Source: DAOSEC01 sp035362935
GTDB lineage: Bacteria; Bacillota_I; Bacilli_A; ML615J-28; CAG-313
Length of the DNA stretch: 64,000 bases
Direction of reading: 5' to 3'
NCBI GenBank assembly: GCA_035362935.1
Contig: DAOSEC010000003.1
Coordinates: forward strand, 1 to 64,000
Numbering within the stretch: the first letter of the stretch is position 1; the number at the start of each line of letters is the position of its first letter. The notes beneath the pieces are model-generated. The model saw only the letters and a list, made by a program, of their open reading frames with translations, was not told where the DNA came from and did no database searches. This document shows, in pieces, positions 35,952 to 43,860 of the stretch. The position numbers and the translations under genes were made by a program.

Positions 35952-36982
35952 ATGAAAATTCATTCTGTGAATCAATTATCAGAACAAAAAGAACAAGTAG
36001 CTCTTTCTATATTTACCAATCACATTCGAATCCATCCATCCTTAACAAACACAAAAACGAAGTATATCGAAGATTCCATTTACACGATACGGTTTTTATC
36101 AACCTCATTACAGGTCAAAGAACCAACCGTGTTTATTAACTATATGAAGTGGTTTGGTCAGCTCGCCTTTCATATGCATTTTAATCTTGATCGTATCGTA
36201 GAACATTTTACCGTCGCAAAAGACACATTCGCACAATTATTAGCACAACCATTTTTCTCTCTTCTAATTGAAACATGGGATGAAGGAGTTGAAAAATTTA
36301 AACACTCTTTTCATCATGCTTCGAATGAACGAGTACAAATAGATGAATTTTTACAACATTTAATCGATATGAACGCAGATAAAGTATATCAATACGTGCT
36401 CAAACAATTAGAAGATGGTATGAGTTTACAAGATGTTTATCTACAAATTCTCCAACCAACCCTATATCAAGTAGAGAATTGTGGTTACAACGAATCATTA
36501 CGGTTGCGAAAGAACACTATATCACCGCAGCAATTCAACATATTATCGGGAAATTATATTCGGTACTGTTTTCGAGTCGACAAGAAAAACGCTACTCAAT
36601 GATGGGAGTATGTGCTGGAAACGAATTACATGAAATTGGAATGAGAATGGTCGCTGATTTCTTTGAACTATCCGGTTGGGATTCCATCTTTTTGGGTTCT
36701 AACATTCCCACTCTTTTTGTAATCGAACAACTAAAAGCAACTCCAACAGATTTAATTGCAATTTCTGCTACGAATGCCAATCATCTTTATGATGTACAAG
36801 TCCTAATCAATAAAATCAAAACAGACGATGCCCTAAAGCACATTAAAATTATGGTGGGTGGTCGAGCATTCAATGAAACACCAAATTTGTGGAAAAAAAT
36901 GAACGCCGATGGGTTCGCAACCGATGCGGAACAAGCTGTTATGTTAGGTGAACTTTTAGTCAGAGGTGAAACACATGGATAA
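35952..36982 (+). pseudogene. CarH-like cobalamin-binding sensor, frameshifted
   Basis: Two overlapping frames together encode one B12-binding protein of about 343 residues. Frame 1 (35952-36602) gives the N-terminal part and helical B12-cap domain up to LYQV; frame 2 (from about 36476) resumes with LWLQRIITVAKEHYITAAIQ and the Rossmann cobalamin domain. That domain has NELHEIGMRMVADFFELSGW (the ExH motif with the Co-ligating His) and IMVGGRAF. Restoring one G in GTAGAGAA at about 36474 gives VGELW, the family sequence, so a single-base deletion separates the halves. No MerR helix-turn-helix is present. It overlaps the GGDEF gene by 8 bases, suggesting that it signals to the cyclase. Confidence 0.8.
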
Positions 36983-37943
36983 TATGCAAGATGTTGTCAT
37001 CGTCTTAGATGAAGAAGAACGAATCGTATCTGTCGTACCATCGAATTCAATCTATTCTACTTTATTGAATCAACCGATCTCTTTGTTGATTCCAAAGGAA
37101 GAACAACCCCATTACACAAAATTCCGAACCCAATTACGATAAGATCATACTGTGGTTTCCTTTCCGATGAAGGTGAATGTGTTTGGAGAATCTTATGCTT
37201 GTTACTTCAATGGATTCCATGATCAAACTTCGCTGTTTATCACAATTTTATATCATAGTCATACCGATAACGATGTTTTAAAAAAAATGATGATGTTAAA
37301 CTCGCAACAAATCAATGAATTGCGTGCCCTTTATAAAAGCATTCATTCTCAAGATGTGAAGGCTTATGAGGAGATATCAAAACTGAACTCGGAATTGCTC
37401 AATTCCAAGCGAATCATTGAAAAACAAAATGCCGAACTACAAGGATACAATAAACTACTCAAAAAAATGGCTACCGAAGATGCATTAACAGGATGTTTCA
37501 ATCGTCGACATTTTTATGAGTTTATGAGAGAACAAATTTTCCCTGATCAAAACAAAAGTCAAAGTGCGATTGTTATGATTGATTTTAACTACTTTAAATT
37601 AGTAAACGATCAATTTGGACATGATGCGGGGGATCGATTGTTAATTACATTTGTTCAAATTGCCAAGCAAGTACTGCTTGGAGTTGGTGAAATTTATCGA
37701 TTGGGTGGAGATGAATTTATTCTATATTTTCCAAAGAAGACAGAAGAGGAAGCTCTCAACTATCTAAGTAGCATTACAGATACGTTTGCGAAACATTCAT
37801 CGATTGTGACATTGGCTTATGGAATATCCACATTTGATCATCATTTGATCAATTACGATCATGATTTGACCGTATTAATCCGAAAAGTGGATGAACTAAT
37901 GTACGAAAACAAAAATCAAATGAAAGTACAGCATCGTTCTTAA
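36975..37943 (+). pseudogene. PAS-GGDEF diguanylate cyclase with in-frame stop
   Basis: The reading frame starting at ATG 36975 encodes a PAS-like N terminus (DVVIVLDEEERIVSVV), then meets TAA at 37140-37142 (codon 56), and continues in the same frame with the rest of the PAS region, a coiled coil at about 115-160, and a complete GGDEF domain (DALTGCFNRRHF, IDFNYFKLVNDQFGHDAGD, RLGGDEF). The cyclase catalytic motif is intact and makes c-di-GMP from two GTP. The RxxD inhibitory site is absent. A GTG at 37152 could start the remaining part, but it lacks an RBS. The undisrupted product would be 322 residues. Its c-di-GMP is a plausible ligand for the riboswitches at 14.1 and 14.8 kb. Confidence 0.8.
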
Positions 37944-37952
37944 AAAAACGTG

Positions 37953-37982
37953 AAAGTAGGTGAGGCTTCACCTACTTTTTTA
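37953..37982 (+). terminator. Rho-independent terminator
   Basis: AAAGTAGGTGA (37953-37963) pairs with TCACCTACTTT (37968-37978), then TTTT. Confidence 0.92.
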
Positions 37983-38028
37983 TGAAAAGGTTTTACATCA
38001 ATTGCTACCAATCAAAAGCGAGTTATGA

Positions 38029-38034
38029 TATAAT
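38029..38034 (+). promoter_or_regulatory. -10 box upstream of nadD
   Basis: TATAAT at 38029-38034; the best -35 candidate (TTGCTA at 38002) is too far, so the promoter is only partly supported. Confidence 0.4.
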
Positions 38035-38074
38035 TGAGGTAATCAAAAGTGAATGAGTAAACGAGGCGAATGTC

Positions 38075-38632
38075 ATGAACATTGTATTTGGAGGATCCTT
38101 CAATCCACCGACGATTGCACATTATGAAATCATCAAATATTTATATCATCGCTACGATCATGCAACCATTGTCTTATTACCAAACGCAACGATCTATCCA
38201 AGAAAAGAACTAGCATCGAATGTTCACCGTTTGGCAATGCTAGAACTCCTGATTGAGGAGTTTCGCGATCGGACCACGATTTCCACCATAGAAATGGAAA
38301 AAGTAACCTTTGAAGGAACATATTACACACTAAAGTTATTTGAAGATCCTTATTTTGTGATTGGAACAGATAATTTACAGGATCTACCGACGTGGATTCA
38401 GTACCAAGATTTGGTCAAAGACAATCATTTTTTGGTACTCAAGCGGCGTGGATATGATTTTAATGAAATGATTAACCAAAATTCCTATTTGAGGCAATAT
38501 CAATCTCATTTCATATATTTAAGTGACTTTAATGAAGTCAATGCGTCTTCATCTTCATTTCGCCAAAACAAAGATTTTTCACTTGTGAATCAAAAAATAA
38601 AAGAGTACATCAATGAGCATCAGCTCTACTAG
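38075..38632 (+). CDS. nadD: Nicotinate-nucleotide adenylyltransferase
   Basis: A 185-residue nucleotidyltransferase with the (H/T)xGH-type motif region GGSFNPPTIAH at 6-16, RLAMLEL, and the C-terminal SSSFRQNKD (ISSTxIR-like) motif. It converts nicotinate mononucleotide and ATP to deamido-NAD. The gene sits 12 bp upstream of nadE, giving the last two steps of NAD synthesis in one operon. It is slightly shorter than typical NadD. Confidence 0.88.
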   Translation: MNIVFGGSFNPPTIAHYEIIKYLYHRYDHATIVLLPNATIYPRKELASNVHRLAMLELLIEEFRDRTTISTIEMEKVTFEGTYYTLKLFEDPYFVIGTDNLQDLPTWIQYQDLVKDNHFLVLKRRGYDFNEMINQNSYLRQYQSHFIYLSDFNEVNASSSSFRQNKDFSLVNQKIKEYINEHQLY

Positions 38633-38644
38633 GAGGAAAAACAC

Positions 38645-40525
38645 ATGTATCATCAAGGTTTTCTAAAAGTTGCATCTGCGGTTCCAGTTGTAACATTAGG
38701 CGATCCTTTACAAAATGTCAAACAGATTCTATCAATTTTAACCATTATGGAACAAAAGAAAGTATCTTGTGTTCTCTTACCAGAACTTGCGATTACAGGA
38801 TATTCAGCGGGAGATCTCTTTTTCCAAAAATATCTATTAGAAGCAAGCGATGAAGCAGTCGCTTATTTGTTAAAACACAATCCATATCAAGGCGTTGTCA
38901 TTTTTGGTAGTGTATTCAATTATCAAGAAGTGCTCTACAATTGTGCGATTGTCATGCAAAAGGATAAAATGTTAGGAATCATTCCAAAGATTCATCTACC
39001 TCAAACCAAAGAATTCTATGAAGCTCGTTGGTTTGCATCTGGAGAAGAAATCGTCAAAAAGGTGACCAAAGTTTCCTATTTGGGACAAGAAGTACCATTT
39101 GGAAACATCATCTTTACCAATCAAGAACATAAGATAAACTTTGGAGCAGAAGTTTGTGCCGATATTTGGGCACCGGTTTCTCCTCACATTGAGCTATACG
39201 CCAACGATGCCCACATTGTTTTCAACCCATCAGCAAGCGATGAATACATCGGGAAAAACGAAACCAGAAGAATGTTGCTTCAAGCAACCACCTATAAATG
39301 GAATGGCGCTTATGTCTATGTTTCTACAGGTGCTAGCGAATCGAGCAGCGAAGTGGTCTTTTCAGGGCATAAAATCATCTCTGAACGTGGAAAAATCGTC
39401 AGTGACGATGATTCACTCACCCTTCACAACGAATTGCTATTTGGTGATTTGGATATGGATGCGATTAAAAATGATCGCAGAAACAATGGATGGTTCAAGC
39501 TATCCAAAGATCAAATTCGTAAAACATCTCACAACAAGTATCAAACTGTGTTCTTTGATCTACCATTTACTGGAGGATTTATTTTCGAAAAAAAGTTTGA
39601 TACCAGTCCATTTGTAACGCATGCCACTCCCAGGCTTGAAAAAGCCATTCAAATCCAATCGGTAGCTCTTCAAAAAAGACTATCCCACATTGGAATTGAT
39701 AAAGTGGTGATTGGCGTATCAGGAGGACTGGATTCTACACTGGCTTTGTTATCCACCTATGTTGCCTTTACGGATGCTGGGATCTCACCAAAAAACATCA
39801 TTGGAGTGACGATGCCTTCAAGCAATACCAGCAGCCGTACCCTTCAAAATGCACGACTCTTAATGAAAGCACTCGGTGTAACAATCAAAGAAATATCGAT
39901 TCATGACCAAGTGGTAGAAGGACTAGCTAAAATCGAGCATTCGAATCAAAAAGATGTTACGTATGAAAATGCACATGCTAGATACCGAACGATGATTTTA
40001 ATGAATTTGGCCAATCAAGAACAGGCGATTTGTTTAGGAACAGGAGACATGAGTGAAGTTGCTTTGGGATGGTCAACCTTTAATGGCGACCATATGGCAA
40101 TGTATGGTTTGAATGCGGGTATTCCAAAAACAGTCATTGTGAAAATGGTGGAACATTTCGCAAACCGATTACCAAACTTGAAACAAGTATTGCTTGATAT
40201 TGTGAATACACCAATTTCACCAGAATTATCGAGTCAAGATCAGTTAACCGAAGCGATCATTGGAACCTATCAAATCAATGATTTCATTATGTATCGTTTC
40301 TTAGTAACAGGCGATACACCAAATAGAATCGATTATCTACTACAAACACAAGTGGGACTTTCGAAAGAAGACGCAAGTCTATATGTGAAACGCTTTATCC
40401 AACGTTTCTATCAAAATCAATACAAACGAGCAACCTCACCGGAAGCCGTTAAAATTGTTCCACTTTCCTTATCACCAAGAACTGAATTACGGATTGTTGG
40501 TGACATCAATTACATCAATGAATAG
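38645..40525 (+). CDS. nadE: Glutamine-dependent NAD+ synthetase
   Basis: A 626-residue two-domain enzyme that amidates deamido-NAD using glutamine. The N-terminal nitrilase domain (about 1-290) has LPELAITGY (Glu), PKIHLPQ (Lys) and GAEVCADIW (Cys). The C-terminal synthetase domain has the PP-loop GVSGGLDSTLAL near 357-368, and LGTGDMSEVALGW. All catalytic residues are present. AGGAGGAAAA precedes the ATG. Its last codons (YINE plus stop) form part of a 27-bp sequence repeated at 43539, on the other side of the pnt operon. Confidence 0.95.
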   Translation: MYHQGFLKVASAVPVVTLGDPLQNVKQILSILTIMEQKKVSCVLLPELAITGYSAGDLFFQKYLLEASDEAVAYLLKHNPYQGVVIFGSVFNYQEVLYNCAIVMQKDKMLGIIPKIHLPQTKEFYEARWFASGEEIVKKVTKVSYLGQEVPFGNIIFTNQEHKINFGAEVCADIWAPVSPHIELYANDAHIVFNPSASDEYIGKNETRRMLLQATTYKWNGAYVYVSTGASESSSEVVFSGHKIISERGKIVSDDDSLTLHNELLFGDLDMDAIKNDRRNNGWFKLSKDQIRKTSHNKYQTVFFDLPFTGGFIFEKKFDTSPFVTHATPRLEKAIQIQSVALQKRLSHIGIDKVVIGVSGGLDSTLALLSTYVAFTDAGISPKNIIGVTMPSSNTSSRTLQNARLLMKALGVTIKEISIHDQVVEGLAKIEHSNQKDVTYENAHARYRTMILMNLANQEQAICLGTGDMSEVALGWSTFNGDHMAMYGLNAGIPKTVIVKMVEHFANRLPNLKQVLLDIVNTPISPELSSQDQLTEAIIGTYQINDFIMYRFLVTGDTPNRIDYLLQTQVGLSKEDASLYVKRFIQRFYQNQYKRATSPEAVKIVPLSLSPRTELRIVGDINYINE

Positions 40526-40538
40526 GTTCGTTGTATTT
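40512..40538 (+). repeat. 27-bp direct repeat, left copy
   Basis: Positions 40512-40538 are identical over 27 bases to 43539-43565. The left copy includes the last codons and stop of nadE. The repeats bracket the pnt operon (unit length 3,027 bp). Confidence 0.95.
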
Positions 40539-40565
40539 TAATTTGCTATATTAATCCATAATCGC

Positions 40566-40594
40566 TTGCTTTTTTCATGTAAAAATGGTATATT
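40566..40594 (+). promoter_or_regulatory. Promoter of the pnt operon
   Basis: TTGCTT (40566-40571), 17-bp spacer, TATATT (40589-40594), lying inside the repeat-bracketed segment. Confidence 0.75.
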
Positions 40595-40621
40595 CTTACA
40601 TGTGAAAAGAGGCGATTTTTT

Positions 40622-41785
40622 ATGATTATCGGTATTCCAAAGGAAATACTTCATGGTGAGTCAAGAGTATCAGCGACTCCAGAAACTGTAAAAAAGATGG
40701 TACAAGATGGACACAAAGTTTTAGTAGAGGTAAATGCAGGGGAAAATGCATTTTATCATGATGATGATTACCAAGCAGCAGGAGCTATTTTGGTTGATTG
40801 TCCTAAAGATATTTTTACTAAAGCTGATGTCATTTTAAAAGTAAAAGAACCACAATTCAATGAAAAATTAAAAGAACATGAAATCGATTGGATGCATCAA
40901 GGCCAAACAATCATTACTTTCTTGCATCCGGCATCTCCAAATAATCATGAGATGATAAAAAGATTAACAGATAAAGGAGTTATAGCCCTAACTCTAGATG
41001 GTGTCCCTCGTATTAGCCGTGCGCAATCTATGGATGCTTTATCATCCATGAGTACATGTGCCGGTTATAAGGGTATTTTAATTGCAGCTAATAGTATTGG
41101 TAAATTTATGCCAATGATTGGCTCTGCTGTTGGTATGATAAAACCAGCAAATGTTTTGGTCATTGGAACAGGTGTTGCTGGATTGCGTGCAATTGCAACT
41201 GCAAAAGGATTGGGTTCAGTTGTATATTCAACAGATATTCGTGCCGAAGCAAACGAACAAGCAAAATCATTGGGTGCCAAAATTGTTGAAACTGGCGTTC
41301 CAAGTGAAATCGCAGTCAGCAGTGATGGAAAACATGCTAATAAATTGAGCGATAAATGGTTGGAAGTTGAAAAAGAACATTTAAAAGACATTGTATCAAA
41401 ATCAGATATCATTTTCTTATCAGCATTGGTCTTTGGAAAACGAGCACCAATTATTATTGATCAAGAAATGATTAAGCTTATGAAACCAGGTTCTTACATT
41501 ATTGATATTTCGATAGACCAAGGTGGAAATTGTGTTGCCACAAAAGCTGGAGAAGTGATAAATCAATTTGGAGTTTCTATTGATGGAACCAAAAATATTC
41601 CTGGAATGTTGCCAACTTCATCAACATGGATGTTTGCACAAAATATTTATAATTTGCTGAAATATATGGTAAAAAATGATCAAATCAATTTAGACTTAAA
41701 TGATGAAATTACTTCTTCCATATTAGTATGCTATAATCGTAAATTGGTTCATGAAGGCACTTTAGAGGCAATGGGATTGAAATAA
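40622..41785 (+). CDS. pntAA: NAD(P) transhydrogenase, alpha subunit part 1 (domain I)
   Basis: The 387-residue NAD(H)-binding subunit matches the alanine dehydrogenase/PNT family: IGIPKEILHGESRVSATPETV at the N terminus (21 residues of the family signature region, here only its start matters), SMDALSSMSTCAGYK, the Rossmann motif IGTGVAGLRAIATAKGLG near 181-198, and SIDQGGNC. In the split three-gene form this is PntAA. With PntAB and PntB it couples proton entry to NADPH formation from NADH. It fits beside the NAD synthesis genes but is flanked by direct repeats that suggest later insertion. RBS AGAGG. Confidence 0.93.
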   Translation: MIIGIPKEILHGESRVSATPETVKKMVQDGHKVLVEVNAGENAFYHDDDYQAAGAILVDCPKDIFTKADVILKVKEPQFNEKLKEHEIDWMHQGQTIITFLHPASPNNHEMIKRLTDKGVIALTLDGVPRISRAQSMDALSSMSTCAGYKGILIAANSIGKFMPMIGSAVGMIKPANVLVIGTGVAGLRAIATAKGLGSVVYSTDIRAEANEQAKSLGAKIVETGVPSEIAVSSDGKHANKLSDKWLEVEKEHLKDIVSKSDIIFLSALVFGKRAPIIIDQEMIKLMKPGSYIIDISIDQGGNCVATKAGEVINQFGVSIDGTKNIPGMLPTSSTWMFAQNIYNLLKYMVKNDQINLDLNDEITSSILVCYNRKLVHEGTLEAMGLK

Positions 41786-42093
41786 TGGAAATTATTCTTG
41801 TCGCTGTATTTTTAGTATCAACCATTCTTGGATATATTTTAATTAATAATGTTCCATCTTTATTACATACACCTTTAATGAGTGGTATGAATGCATTATC
41901 AGGAATCACCATCGTTGGTGCTTTGATTGCTACTGCTATCGTTTCTAAGGGAACAAATGGAATAGTCTCATCCTTGTTTGGTGGACTAGCCATTATTGTT
42001 GCCTCCATCAATGTATTTGGGGGGTTTGGGGTGACTGATCGTATGTTAAAGATGTTTAAAAAGAAAGAAAAGCGAGTTGAATCACATGATTGA
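41785..42093 (+). CDS. pntAB: NAD(P) transhydrogenase, alpha subunit part 2
   Basis: A 102-residue membrane subunit with three helices (about 1-20, 35-55, 62-80) and the motif TPLMSGMNALSGI, typical of the transhydrogenase alpha-2 piece that contributes to the proton channel. It starts on the last base of the pntAA stop and ends (TGA) 8 bases inside pntB. Confidence 0.92.
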   Translation: MEIILVAVFLVSTILGYILINNVPSLLHTPLMSGMNALSGITIVGALIATAIVSKGTNGIVSSLFGGLAIIVASINVFGGFGVTDRMLKMFKKKEKRVESHD

Positions 42094-43480
42094 GTTTTTC
42101 CAAAATGATCTCGCATATTACATTGTTTCTGGAGTTTTGGCTTTATTAGTCATGTTTGGCATTTTCTTAATGAGTAAAGTCGAAAAAGCTCGTTTGGGAA
42201 ATGGAATAAGTGCATTCAGCATGTTGCTTGCAATTATAATTACTTTATTGAGACATGAAATATTAAGTGTTTATGCACTATATATTTTCTTAGCCATTGG
42301 GGCTGTGATTGGATTATTCATTGCTATTAAAGTCAAGATGATTGAAACCCCGCAATTAATTGCGATGCTAAATGGTCTTGGTGGCTTGGCCTCCACAATC
42401 GTAGGTGGTTTTGCCTTATTAAAGATTGGTGCAAATGGCGATGTATTTAGTCAAATGACTGCAATCATTGCTCTTTTAATCGGAAGTATTACTTTTATTG
42501 GAAGTTTGGTTGCTGCCTTAAAACTTGCAAGAAAAATGACGCAAAAACCGATTAACTTACCACATCACTCGTTGATACTTGGTTGTTTATTAGTGCTCAT
42601 TTTTGTTTTAATAATTTTAACTGCATTTGATTTGATAGCTCCAATTTTCGTTTTAATGATTGCTGTTATCTTGTCAGGATTATTTGGCTTCATATTTACA
42701 ATCAAAATTGGTGGAGCTGATATGCCAATCACCATTTCGCTATTAAATAGTTTATCCGGTGTTGCTGGAGCCATTACCGGACTAGCAATTGGAGATATAT
42801 TACTTGTATCGATTGGTGGAATTGTAGGTGCCTCTGGATTGTTATTAACACAAATCATGTGTAGAGCAATGAATAGAAAGTTGTTTGATATTCTTCTCGG
42901 AAAAACAAGTTCAAAAGGAAGTCAAGAACAAAAAATCGAAGTTGAAGAAAAGGTGCAAACAAATGTAGTCATAACCGATCCAGTCGCTGTTATCAAACAA
43001 GCCAAAAATGTTATCATTGTACCAGGATATGGAATGGCAATTGCACAAGCTCAATATCAAGTAAAAGAGCTAGCTGACTTATTAAAAGAGCAAGGCGCAA
43101 GTGTGAAATTTGCTATACATCCTGTTGCCGGTAGAATGCCTGGTCACATGAATGTATTGCTTGCAGAAGTAGATGTTGATTATGATGATTTGTTCGAAAT
43201 GGATGCCATTAATCCTGAATTTGAGAATGCAGATGTCACAATTGTTGTTGGTGCAAATGACGTATTAAACCCTGCGGCAAGAAATCAACCAGATACTCCT
43301 TTGTATGGTATGCCAATTCTCAATGTGGATGAATCCAAAGAGGTATTTATTTTCAATTTTGATTTAAAACCTGGTTATTCTGGTGTAAATAATCCATTGT
43401 ACCAAAAATCTAATGTTCACCTGTTTTTAGGAAATGCAAAAGATACATTAAGAGGGTTCTTAGAAAGTTTGAAAGGGTAA
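42086..43480 (+). CDS. pntB: NAD(P) transhydrogenase, beta subunit
   Basis: A 464-residue subunit, equal in size to other PntB proteins. Eight to nine helices make up the membrane domain (about 10-265). The NADP-binding domain III (about 290-464) has VPGYGMAIAQAQ, HPVAGRMPGHMNVLLAEV, VVGANDVLNPAA and KPGYSGVNN. I chose ATG 42086 rather than an in-frame TTG nine bases upstream. The last gene of the operon, followed by a terminator. Confidence 0.94.
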   Translation: MIEFFQNDLAYYIVSGVLALLVMFGIFLMSKVEKARLGNGISAFSMLLAIIITLLRHEILSVYALYIFLAIGAVIGLFIAIKVKMIETPQLIAMLNGLGGLASTIVGGFALLKIGANGDVFSQMTAIIALLIGSITFIGSLVAALKLARKMTQKPINLPHHSLILGCLLVLIFVLIILTAFDLIAPIFVLMIAVILSGLFGFIFTIKIGGADMPITISLLNSLSGVAGAITGLAIGDILLVSIGGIVGASGLLLTQIMCRAMNRKLFDILLGKTSSKGSQEQKIEVEEKVQTNVVITDPVAVIKQAKNVIIVPGYGMAIAQAQYQVKELADLLKEQGASVKFAIHPVAGRMPGHMNVLLAEVDVDYDDLFEMDAINPEFENADVTIVVGANDVLNPAARNQPDTPLYGMPILNVDESKEVFIFNFDLKPGYSGVNNPLYQKSNVHLFLGNAKDTLRGFLESLKG

Positions 43481-43499
43481 TTTTTACCCTTTTTTCTTT
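43472..43499 (+). terminator. Terminator of the pnt operon
   Basis: AAAGGGTAA (43472-43480, overlapping the stop) pairs with TTACCCTTT (43484-43492), then TTTTCTTTT. Confidence 0.85.
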
Positions 43500-43538
43500 T
43501 GTTAATTTGGATAATAAACTGTCATTAAGTGTCGAAAC

Positions 43539-43565
43539 ACATCAATGAATAGGTTCGTTGTATTT
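43539..43565 (+). repeat. 27-bp direct repeat, right copy
   Basis: Identical to 40512-40538. This copy carries a relic of the nadE C-terminal codons (ATCAATGAATAG) without a gene attached and sits immediately upstream of the valS promoter. Confidence 0.95.
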
Positions 43566-43569
43566 ATTC

Positions 43570-43598
43570 TTTACAAATCGATTTGGATTTGATATAAT
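43570..43598 (+). promoter_or_regulatory. Promoter of valS
   Basis: TTTACA (43570-43575), 17-bp spacer, TATAAT (43593-43598). Confidence 0.82.
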
Positions 43599-43604
43599 AT
43601 GATT

Positions 43605-43810
43605 TAGAAATTCGATGAAGAGGAAGAGTATATTTATACTAGCTTTACAGAAAGAAACGGGTGATGAAACGTTTCATGATAGGTAAATAGAAGGTAGCCT
43701 TGGAGAAGTATATGGGAAATCATAGTACTGTATATCGTTTGTAACGCGTTAAGTTACTTGAGTGCATTGATTTGTTAAAAAATCAATGAATGAAGGTGGT
43801 ACCACGGATT
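43605..43810 (+). promoter_or_regulatory. T-box leader of valS
   Basis: The leader contains the T-box core GAAGGTGGTACCACG (about 43792-43806), preceded by Stem I-like sequence (AGAGGAAGAG near 43618, GAAGTATATGGG near 43705). Uncharged tRNA-Val should pair its NCCA end with the TGG of the T-box and favour the antiterminator. A GTA (valine) triplet occurs at the expected 3' side of Stem I, but I did not fold the leader to prove that it is the specifier. Confidence 0.9.
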
Positions 43811-43846
43811 AAAACGTTCGTCCTTTTTTAGGACGAACGTTTTTTA
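43811..43846 (+). terminator. T-box terminator upstream of valS
   Basis: AAAACGTTCGTCC (43811-43823) pairs with GGACGAACGTTTT (43831-43843), then a T-run. This is the attenuator controlled by the T-box. Confidence 0.92.
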
Positions 43847-43860
43847 TAGGAGGAAACAAC

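Noticed and set aside
39141..39617. Plus-strand frame inside nadE
   Set aside because: It is an out-of-frame shadow of the nadE catalytic domains with no independent signals.
40512..43565. Insertion sequence or integron carrying pnt
   Set aside because: No transposase, integrase or terminal inverted repeats were seen; only a direct repeat supports insertion.
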